A DNA stretch of 49,445 nt from Pseudomonas nabeulensis (GTDB lineage Bacteria > Pseudomonadota > Gammaproteobacteria > Pseudomonadales > Pseudomonadaceae). This document shows positions 43,120-49,445 of the stretch, in pieces. The stretch is taken from NCBI RefSeq assembly GCF_004682045.1, contig NZ_QUZT01000054.1:1-49445 (forward strand). The letters run 5' to 3'. The notes under the pieces are model-generated. The model made no database searches. It was not told where the DNA came from and saw only the letters and a list, made by a program, of their open reading frames with translations. How positions within the stretch are numbered: position 1 is the stretch's first letter; each line of letters opens with the position of its first letter. Made by a program: the position numbers and the translations under genes.

Positions 43120-45042
43120 ATGAGTATCTTTAGCCACTTCCAACAACGCTTCGAGTCCACGCAGCAAGAAGAACTCACGCTTCAAGAGTATCTCGAGCTG
43201 TGCAAAAAGGACCGCAGTACCTACGCGTCCGCCGCCGAACGTTTGCTGCTGGCGATTGGCGAGCCGGAGCTGGTAGACACCTCCAATAACTCGCGCCTGT
43301 CGCGAATATTTTCCAACAAGGTGATCCGCCGCTATCCGGCCTTTGAAGACTTCCATGGAATGGAAGAATGCATTGACCAGATCGTCTCCTACTTCCGCCA
43401 TGCCGCCCAAGGCCTGGAAGAGAAGAAACAGATCCTCTACCTGCTCGGCCCCGTCGGCGGCGGTAAATCGTCCCTGGCCGAAAAACTCAAACAACTGATC
43501 GAGAAAGTGCCCTTCTACGCCATCAAGGGCTCGCCGGTGTTCGAGTCGCCTTTGGGTCTGTTCAACGCCACCGAAGATGGCGCGATCCTCGAAGAAGACT
43601 TCGGCATCCCACGCCGCTACCTCAATACCATCATGTCGCCCTGGGCCACCAAGCGCCTGGCCGAGTTTGGTGGTGACATCAGTCAGTTCCGCGTGGTCAA
43701 GCTCTACCCGTCGATCCTCAACCAGATCGGCGTGGCCAAGACCGAACCGGGCGACGAGAACAACCAGGACATCTCGGCGCTGGTGGGCAAGGTCGATATC
43801 CGCAAACTGGAAGAATTCCCACAGAACGACGCCGACGCCTACAGCTACTCGGGCGCACTGTGCCGGGCCAACCAGGGCCTGATGGAGTTCGTGGAGATGT
43901 TCAAGGCACCGATCAAGGTGCTGCACCCATTGCTCACCGCGACCCAGGAAGGCAACTACAACAGTACCGAAGGCTTGGGCGCGATTCCGTTCACCGGGAT
44001 CCTGCTGGCTCACTCCAACGAATCGGAATGGCATACCTTCCGCAACAACAAAAACAACGAAGCCTTCATCGACCGGATCTACATCGTCAAGGTGCCGTAC
44101 TGCCTGCGAGTCAGCGATGAAATCAAGATCTACGACAAGCTGTTGTTCAACAGCTCCCTGGCCAAGGCCCATTGCGCACCCGACACCCTGAAGATGCTCG
44201 CCCAGTTCACGGTGCTGTCGCGCCTCAAGGAGCCGGAAAACTCGAACATCTACTCGAAGATGCGCGTGTACGACGGCGAAAACCTCAAGGACACCGATCC
44301 CAAGGCCAAGTCGATCCAGGAATACCGCGACAGTGCGGGTGTGGATGAGGGCATGAACGGGCTGTCGACGCGCTTTGCATTCAAGATCCTGTCCAAGGTC
44401 TTCAACTTCGACCCTCACGAAATCGCCGCCAACCCGGTGCACCTGCTGTATGTGCTGGAACAGCAGATCGAACAGGAACAATTCCAGGCCGAAACCCGCG
44501 AACGTTACCTGCGCTTCCTCAAGGAATACCTGGCACCGCGCTATATCGAGTTCATCGGCAAGGAAATCCAGACCGCATACCTGGAGTCCTACAGCGAATA
44601 CGGCCAGAACATCTTCGACCGCTACGTGCTGTACGCCGATTTCTGGATCCAGGACCAGGAATACCGCGACCCGGAAACCGGCGAAATCCTCAACCGCGTG
44701 GCCCTCAACGAGGAACTGGAGAAAATAGAGAAACCGGCCGGCATCAGCAATCCGAAGGATTTCCGCAACGAGATCGTCAACTTCGTGCTGCGCGCCCGCG
44801 CCAACAACAACGGCAAGAACCCTACCTGGCTCAGCTACGAAAAGCTGCGGGTGGTCATCGAGAAGAAGATGTTCTCCAACACCGAGGACCTGCTGCCGGT
44901 CATCAGCTTCAACGCCAAGGCCAGCAAGGAGGATCAGCAAAAACACAACGACTTCGTCACACGAATGGTCGAGCGTGGCTACACCGACAAACAGGTACGG
45001 CTGCTCTCCGAGTGGTACCTGCGGGTTCGCAAATCGCAGTAA
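43120..45042 (+). CDS. prkA: PrkA/YeaG serine protein kinase
   Basis: Stress- and stationary-phase kinase of 640 residues. The N-terminal AAA-like domain has Walker A LLGPVGGGKSSLAEKL (about 107-122); the C-terminal PrkA domain resembles cAMP-dependent kinases. The start giving MSIFSHFQQRFE has the family N-terminus. It is the first gene of prkA-yeaH-spoVR; the gap to yeaH is 114 bases with alternative hairpins. In E. coli the YeaG-YeaH pair acts in adaptation to nitrogen starvation. It corresponds to PA0588. Confidence 0.94.
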   Translation: MSIFSHFQQRFESTQQEELTLQEYLELCKKDRSTYASAAERLLLAIGEPELVDTSNNSRLSRIFSNKVIRRYPAFEDFHGMEECIDQIVSYFRHAAQGLEEKKQILYLLGPVGGGKSSLAEKLKQLIEKVPFYAIKGSPVFESPLGLFNATEDGAILEEDFGIPRRYLNTIMSPWATKRLAEFGGDISQFRVVKLYPSILNQIGVAKTEPGDENNQDISALVGKVDIRKLEEFPQNDADAYSYSGALCRANQGLMEFVEMFKAPIKVLHPLLTATQEGNYNSTEGLGAIPFTGILLAHSNESEWHTFRNNKNNEAFIDRIYIVKVPYCLRVSDEIKIYDKLLFNSSLAKAHCAPDTLKMLAQFTVLSRLKEPENSNIYSKMRVYDGENLKDTDPKAKSIQEYRDSAGVDEGMNGLSTRFAFKILSKVFNFDPHEIAANPVHLLYVLEQQIEQEQFQAETRERYLRFLKEYLAPRYIEFIGKEIQTAYLESYSEYGQNIFDRYVLYADFWIQDQEYRDPETGEILNRVALNEELEKIEKPAGISNPKDFRNEIVNFVLRARANNNGKNPTWLSYEKLRVVIEKKMFSNTEDLLPVISFNAKASKEDQQKHNDFVTRMVERGYTDKQVRLLSEWYLRVRKSQ

Positions 45043-45153
45043 GGCAGCCACAGGCGCACGCTGCCGGGCCATTGGCCTGGCAGCTGACCGCTGGTCTTTA
45101 AGCTTCCAGCTCGCTGTTTGAAGCTTGTAACGTGAAGCTGCCCGGAGGGCTCC
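45043..45153 (+). promoter_or_regulatory. Alternative hairpins between prkA and yeaH
   Basis: GGCAGC (45043-45048), GCTGCC (45060-45065), GGCAGC (45079-45084) and GCTGCC (45137-45142) alternate along the message. Segments 2 and 3 form the best hairpin (11 bp, one wobble, 3-base loop, 45060-45084). Segment 4 is next to the yeaH ribosome site GGAGGG (45144-45149). Segments 1:2 and 3:4 could pair instead. The stretch between also repeats AAGCTT and CAGCT motifs. A regulatory function is inference. Confidence 0.4.
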
Positions 45154-45156
45154 CCT

Positions 45157-46428
45157 ATGAGCTATGTGATCGACCGACGCCTCAATGGCAAGAACAAGAG
45201 CACGGTAAACCGCCAGCGTTTCCTGCGGCGTTACCGTGACCACATCAAAAAGGCCGTGGAAGAGGCCGTGAGCCGCCGTTCCATTACCGACATGGAGCAT
45301 GGCGAGCAAATCAGTATTCCCGGACGCGACATCGATGAACCGGTGCTGCACCACGGCCGGGGCGGCAAGCAGACGGTCGTGCACCCCGGCAATAAAGAGT
45401 TCACCACTGGCGAACATATCCAGCGCCCCCAAGGCGGTGGCGGCGGAAAAGGCCCGGGCAAGGCCGGCAACTCCGGCGAGGGCATGGACGAGTTCGTGTT
45501 CCAGATCACCCAGGAAGAATTCCTCGAATTCATGTTTGAAGACCTGGAGCTGCCCAACCTGGTCAAGCGCAACCTCACCGGCACCGATACCTTCAAGACC
45601 GTGCGCGCCGGCATCAGCAACGAGGGCAACCCGTCTCGCATCAATATTATTCGAACCCTGCGCTCCGCCCATGCGCGGCGCATCGCCCTATCGGGCAGCA
45701 GCCGCGCCAAACTTAAGGTCGCCAAGGAAGAGCTGGCACGCTTGAAGCGCGAAGAGCCGGACAACTTCGGCGATATCCAGGAAATCGAGGCAGAAATCGA
45801 GAAACTCAGCGCCCGCATCCACCGCGTGCCTTTCCTCGACACCTTCGACTTGAAATACAACCTGCTGGTCAAGCAACCCAATCCCAGTTCAAAGGCGGTG
45901 ATGTTCTGCCTGATGGACGTGTCCGGTTCCATGACCCAAGCCACCAAGGACATCGCCAAGCGCTTCTTTATCCTGCTGTACCTGTTCCTCAAGCGGAACT
46001 ACGACAAGATCGACGTCGTGTTCATCCGCCATCACACCAGCGCTCGGGAAGTGGACGAAGAGGAGTTCTTTTATTCACGGGAAACCGGCGGCACCATCGT
46101 TTCCAGCGCGTTGAAGCTGATGCAGGAGATCATGGCCGAACGCTACCCAGCCAACGAGTGGAACATCTACGCCGCCCAGGCCTCGGACGGTGATAACTGG
46201 AACGATGACTCGCCCATCTGCCGCGACATTCTGATCAACCAGATCATGCCGTTCGTGCAGTACTACACTTACGTTGAAATCACCCCCCGTGAGCACCAGG
46301 CCCTGTGGTTCGAATACGAGCGCATCGGCGAAGCCTTTGCCGACACGTTCGCCCAGCAGCAACTGGTCTCGGCCGGCGATATCTACCCGGTCTTCCGTGA
46401 ACTCTTCCAGCGCAGGTTAGTGACATGA
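45157..46428 (+). CDS. yeaH: YeaH/DUF444 protein with VWA-like domain
   Basis: Partner of the PrkA kinase, 423 residues. A basic N-terminus (VIDRRLNGKNKSTVNRQRFLRR) precedes a glycine-rich stretch (GGGGGKGPGKAG, near 95-105). The C-terminal half has a von Willebrand A-like fold with the metal site DVSGSMTQATKD (near 255) and TGGTIVSSAL. The ribosome site GGAGGG sits 7 bases before the ATG. It overlaps spoVR by 4 bases, so the two are coupled. It corresponds to PA0587. Confidence 0.92.
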   Translation: MSYVIDRRLNGKNKSTVNRQRFLRRYRDHIKKAVEEAVSRRSITDMEHGEQISIPGRDIDEPVLHHGRGGKQTVVHPGNKEFTTGEHIQRPQGGGGGKGPGKAGNSGEGMDEFVFQITQEEFLEFMFEDLELPNLVKRNLTGTDTFKTVRAGISNEGNPSRINIIRTLRSAHARRIALSGSSRAKLKVAKEELARLKREEPDNFGDIQEIEAEIEKLSARIHRVPFLDTFDLKYNLLVKQPNPSSKAVMFCLMDVSGSMTQATKDIAKRFFILLYLFLKRNYDKIDVVFIRHHTSAREVDEEEFFYSRETGGTIVSSALKLMQEIMAERYPANEWNIYAAQASDGDNWNDDSPICRDILINQIMPFVQYYTYVEITPREHQALWFEYERIGEAFADTFAQQQLVSAGDIYPVFRELFQRRLVT

Positions 46429-47990
46429 CCGCCAAAAAAGAGCAAAGACGCCAACCCATTTCCACGGGGTCCGAGTGGACCTTTGAACTGATCCAGGCCT
46501 ATGACCGGGAAATCAGCCGCATCGCGGCGGGTTACGCGCTGGACACCTACCCCAACCAGATCGAAGTGATCACCGCCGAGCAAATGATGGATGCCTACGC
46601 TTCGGTGGGCATGCCCCTGGGTTATCACCATTGGTCCTACGGCAAGCACTTCCTCAGCACCGAGAAATCCTACAGCCGGGGCCAGATGGGCCTGGCCTAC
46701 GAGATCGTGATCAACTCCGACCCTTGCATCGCCTACCTGATGGAAGAAAACACCATCTGCATGCAGGCACTGGTGGTGGCGCATGCGTGCTATGGGCATA
46801 ACAGCTTCTTCAAGGGCAATTACCTGTTCCGCACCTGGACCGACGCCAGCTCGATCATCGATTACCTGGTATTCGCCAAGCAGTACATCATGCAGTGCGA
46901 GGAGCGCCACGGCATCGATGCAGTGGAAGACCTGCTTGATTCCTGCCACGCGCTGATGAACTACGGAGTGGACCGCTACAAACGCCCCTACCCGATCTCT
47001 GCCGAGGAAGAACGCCTGCGCCAAAAGGAGCGCGAGGAGCATCTGCAGAAGCAGATCAACGACCTGTGGCGCACCATTCCGAAAAAAGCCGGAAAGAATA
47101 GCGATAAGGACAATGCGCGCTTCCCCGCCGAACCTCAGGAAAACATCCTGTATTTCCTGGAAAAACACGCGCCACTGCTGGAGCCTTGGCAGCGGGAAAT
47201 CGTGCGCATTGTGCGCAAGATCGCTCAGTACTTTTATCCACAGCGCCAGACTCAAGTCATGAACGAAGGCTGGGCGACGTTCTGGCACTACACCCTGATG
47301 AACGACTTGTACGACGAAGGCCTGGTCACCGACGGTTTCATGATGGAGTTCCTGACTTCCCATACCAGCGTGGTGTTCCAGCCTGGCTTCGACAGCCCGT
47401 ACTACAGCGGTATCAACCCCTACGCGCTGGGCTTTGCCATGTACCGGGATATCCGGCGCATGTGCGAACACCCCACCGAGGAAGACCGGCGCTGGTTCCC
47501 GGAAATCGCCGGCAGCGATTGGCTGTCTACCATCAAGTTCGCCATGAGCAGCTTCAAGGATGAAAGCTTCATCCTGCAATACCTGTCACCCCAGGTGATT
47601 CGCGACCTGAAGCTGTTCAGCATCCTCGACGACGACCTCAAGGATGACTTGGTGGTACCCGCTATCCACGATGAGCCTGGCTATCGCACCATTCGCGAAA
47701 CCCTGGCGGCGCAATACAACCTGGGCAATCGAGAGCCCAATGTGCAGATCTACAGTATCGACGTACGTGGCGACCGTTCGCTGACCCTGCGTCACCAGCA
47801 ACACGACCGCAAACCTCTGGGCGACTCCACCGACGAAGTGCTCAAGCACCTGCATCGACTGTGGGGGTTCGATATCCACCTGGAGACCCTGCAGGGTGAT
47901 CAAGTGATGAAAACCCATCACGTGCCACCGCGTAGCGATCACGGCGACAACGACTACGGCCGCCTGGACATGGCTGTCGTTCACCTCTGA
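46425..47990 (+). CDS. SpoVR-family protein (YcgB-like)
   Basis: Stationary-phase protein of 521 residues. The family has no established activity; in Bacillus SpoVR acts in spore cortex formation, in enterics YcgB is RpoS controlled. Visible family features are YGHNSFFKGNYLFRTWTDAS, the conserved NEGWATFWHYTLMNDLYDEG (about 281-300) and YALGFAMYRDIRRMCEHP. HYT and ExW-type residues suggest a metal-dependent enzyme, without proof. It is the third gene after prkA and yeaH and ends at a strong hairpin terminator. Confidence 0.9.
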   Translation: MTAKKEQRRQPISTGSEWTFELIQAYDREISRIAAGYALDTYPNQIEVITAEQMMDAYASVGMPLGYHHWSYGKHFLSTEKSYSRGQMGLAYEIVINSDPCIAYLMEENTICMQALVVAHACYGHNSFFKGNYLFRTWTDASSIIDYLVFAKQYIMQCEERHGIDAVEDLLDSCHALMNYGVDRYKRPYPISAEEERLRQKEREEHLQKQINDLWRTIPKKAGKNSDKDNARFPAEPQENILYFLEKHAPLLEPWQREIVRIVRKIAQYFYPQRQTQVMNEGWATFWHYTLMNDLYDEGLVTDGFMMEFLTSHTSVVFQPGFDSPYYSGINPYALGFAMYRDIRRMCEHPTEEDRRWFPEIAGSDWLSTIKFAMSSFKDESFILQYLSPQVIRDLKLFSILDDDLKDDLVVPAIHDEPGYRTIRETLAAQYNLGNREPNVQIYSIDVRGDRSLTLRHQQHDRKPLGDSTDEVLKHLHRLWGFDIHLETLQGDQVMKTHHVPPRSDHGDNDYGRLDMAVVHL

Positions 47991-47997
47991 AACAGCA

Positions 47998-48052
47998 AAG
48001 CCTCCATTGGTCAGGCACAGGCGGTATCCTGTGCCGCTAATGGAGGCTTTTT
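47998..48052 (+). terminator. Terminator of spoVR that contains the cca ribosome site
   Basis: AAAGCCTCCATT (47998-48009) pairs with AATGGAGGCTTT (48039-48050), with an inner stem GGCACAGG/CCTGTGCC, then a run of T. The GGAGG in the 3' arm (48042-48046) is also the ribosome-binding site of cca, whose ATG is at 48054. The terminator would therefore hide the cca ribosome site in any readthrough RNA. Confidence 0.85.
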
Positions 48053-48053
48053 C

Positions 48054-49283
48054 ATGAAAATCTACAAAGTCGGCGGCGCTGTGCGGGATCGCCTTTTAGG
48101 CATTCCTGTCACCGATATAGACCGTGTTGTCGTGGGTGCAACCGCCGAAGAGATGCTCGCGAAGGGCTACAAGCCAGTCGGCGCTGACTTCCCGGTATTC
48201 CTGGACCCAAAAAACGGCGACGAATACGCCTTGGCGCGCACCGAACGCAAAAGCGGGCGGGGCTACGGCGGCTTTGTGTTCCACGCCAGCCCAGAAGTGA
48301 CGCTGGAAGAAGACCTGATTCGTCGTGACCTGACCATCAACGCGATGGCGGAAGATGATGACGGTAACCTTACCGATCCGTATCACGGCCAGCAGGACTT
48401 GGCCGCGCGCATTCTGCGCCACGTTTCCCCGGCGTTCGCCGAAGATCCGTTGCGAGTACTCCGCGTTGCCCGCTTTGCTGCGCGCTACGCACACCTCGGC
48501 TTTAGCGTCGCTGCAGACACGCTGGAGCTGATGCGCCAACTCAGCGAATCCGGCGAACTTGAGGCGCTGACGCCAGAACGCAGCTGGAAAGAAATCTCCC
48601 GCGCACTGATGGAAGATCAGCCACAGGTGTTTATCCAGGTGCTACGCGACTGCGGCACCCTTAAAACCCTGATCCCAGAAGTGGATGCACTGTTTGGCGT
48701 GCCGCAACCCGCAGCCCATCACCCGGAGATCGACACGGGTGTGCACACCTTGAGCGTGCTGGAACAGGCCGCCCTGCACAAGCAACCGCTGACCGTGCGC
48801 TGGGCCTGCCTGCTGCATGACCTGGGCAAGGGCCTGACACCTGTGGATAAGTTGCCGCAGCATATCGCCCACGAACATACGGGGTTGAAGCTGGTCAAGG
48901 CGGTCAACGAACGCTTCAAGGTGCCCAAGGATTGCCAGGAATTGGCGCTGCTGGTTTGCCAATATCACACCCACGGCCATCGCGCCCTGGAGTTGAAAGC
49001 CTCGACATTGTTGGACCTGCTGCAAAGTTTTGACGTGTACCGTCGCCCGCAGCGCTTTGAAGAGTTTGTGGCCGCCTGCGAAATGGACGCCCGAGGACGC
49101 AAGGGTTTTGAGCAGCGCAGTTATCCACAGGCGGATTATTTACGCGGGGCCGCACGCGTCGCACGCGAAGTTGCGGTGGCACCACTGCTGGAGAAAGGCT
49201 TCAAAGGCCCGGAGCTGGGCGAAGCGCTCAAGCGTGAGCGGCTTAAGGCGCTTAAAGCCTACAAGGAACAGCGCAACGCCTAG
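48054..49283 (+). CDS. cca: Multifunctional CCA-adding tRNA nucleotidyltransferase
   Basis: Adds and repairs the 3' CCA end of tRNAs; class II enzyme of 409 residues. The nucleotidyltransferase head has KVGGAVRDRLLGIPVTDIDRVVVG with the catalytic DxD, then RRDLTINAMAED and EDPLRVLRVARFAARY. A C-terminal HD domain (about 228-330, LLHDLGKGLTP) with phosphatase and phosphodiesterase activity is typical of gamma-proteobacterial Cca. Its ribosome site is inside the preceding terminator stem. It corresponds to PA0584. Confidence 0.95.
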   Translation: MKIYKVGGAVRDRLLGIPVTDIDRVVVGATAEEMLAKGYKPVGADFPVFLDPKNGDEYALARTERKSGRGYGGFVFHASPEVTLEEDLIRRDLTINAMAEDDDGNLTDPYHGQQDLAARILRHVSPAFAEDPLRVLRVARFAARYAHLGFSVAADTLELMRQLSESGELEALTPERSWKEISRALMEDQPQVFIQVLRDCGTLKTLIPEVDALFGVPQPAAHHPEIDTGVHTLSVLEQAALHKQPLTVRWACLLHDLGKGLTPVDKLPQHIAHEHTGLKLVKAVNERFKVPKDCQELALLVCQYHTHGHRALELKASTLLDLLQSFDVYRRPQRFEEFVAACEMDARGRKGFEQRSYPQADYLRGAARVAREVAVAPLLEKGFKGPELGEALKRERLKALKAYKEQRNA

Positions 49284-49323
49284 CAGGCGAGCTTCTACAA
49301 TTCTGTTCAGTTGAGCGCAAACC

Positions 49324-49404
49324 TGTGGGAGCGGGCTTGCCCGCGAAGACGTCGGCCCAGCAAACATTGATGCTGACTGACCCACCGCTTTCGCGGGCAA
49401 GCCC
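49324..49404. repeat. REPIN (REP doublet) 5, right end degenerate
   Basis: The left arm is TGTGGGAGCGGGCTTGCCCG and the inner right arm CGGGCAAGCCC is complementary, but the outer right arm is lost: TAATGCC follows where GCTCCCACA is expected. It is a decaying member, 40 bases after cca. Confidence 0.82.
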
Positions 49405-49445
49405 TAATGCCAGTCAGTTAAGGAAACAGCAAGTGAGCGGCTTTC

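Noticed and set aside
43000..45672. 890-codon open frame on the minus strand opposite prkA and yeaH
   Set aside because: It mirrors the coding strand of two well-supported genes in GC-rich DNA, has no family resemblance and spans the prkA-yeaH gap; typical of high-GC shadow frames.
1..49445. tRNA genes, CRISPR arrays, integrase or transposase genes
   Set aside because: None recognised; the repeated palindromes are REPINs and lack regular direct repeats with spacers.

Overview
The window is chromosomal DNA of a fluorescent pseudomonad, most likely the Pseudomonas fluorescens group. Nearly every protein is recognisable as a Pseudomonas core protein. From memory, the gene order follows P. aeruginosa PAO1 in two blocks: PA0668-PA0649 (positions 1-14,900) and PA0609-PA0584 (14,900 to the end). 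Five REP-doublet (REPIN-like) repeats of the kind known from P. fluorescens support this. No database search was possible, so all names rest on motifs, lengths and gene order.

Left third (1-12,400). A strong leftward rRNA-type promoter lies at the left edge, beside tyrS; the 16S gene would be just outside. Then come mepM-like and anmK (murein turnover), erpA, argC, hemJ, a nitronate monooxygenase, a DUF805 membrane protein, an SDR enzyme, a HIT protein, coq7, an OsmC-family protein, vfr and a divergent lipoate-ligase-like gene.

Middle (12,400-31,500). A leftward series holds trpC, trpD, trpG, trpE, gph, rpe, an iron-type alcohol dehydrogenase and an ABC importer matching AgtABCD (4-aminobutyrate/5-aminovalerate uptake). 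trpE and trpG are directly adjacent; in P. aeruginosa the R/F-pyocin cluster separates them. Beyond the importer is a 1552-residue dermonecrotic-toxin-like protein, the one clear accessory gene. It separates agtABCD from its probable regulators AgtS and AgtR. The promoter regions of the dehydrogenase and of agtA share a 14-base element at the same distance from their start codons.

Right third (31,500-49,445). A DUF3530 protein, a DjlA-like co-chaperone, murU and amgK lead to the outer-membrane biogenesis operon lptD-surA-pdxA-rsmA-apaG-apaH, then glpE. Next is the stress operon prkA-yeaH-spoVR, then cca. AnmK, AmgK and MurU together supply three steps of the Pseudomonas anhydro-MurNAc recycling route; amgK carries a 10-base homopolymer in its coding sequence.

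Most of the window is ordinary core genome. The points most worth a second look are the toxin-like gene and its position, the shared dehydrogenase/agtA promoter element, the C10 tract in amgK, alternative hairpins between prkA and yeaH, a trp-leader-like tail on gph, and the REPINs, one of which sits inside the importer operon. No transposase, integrase, CRISPR array or tRNA gene was seen.
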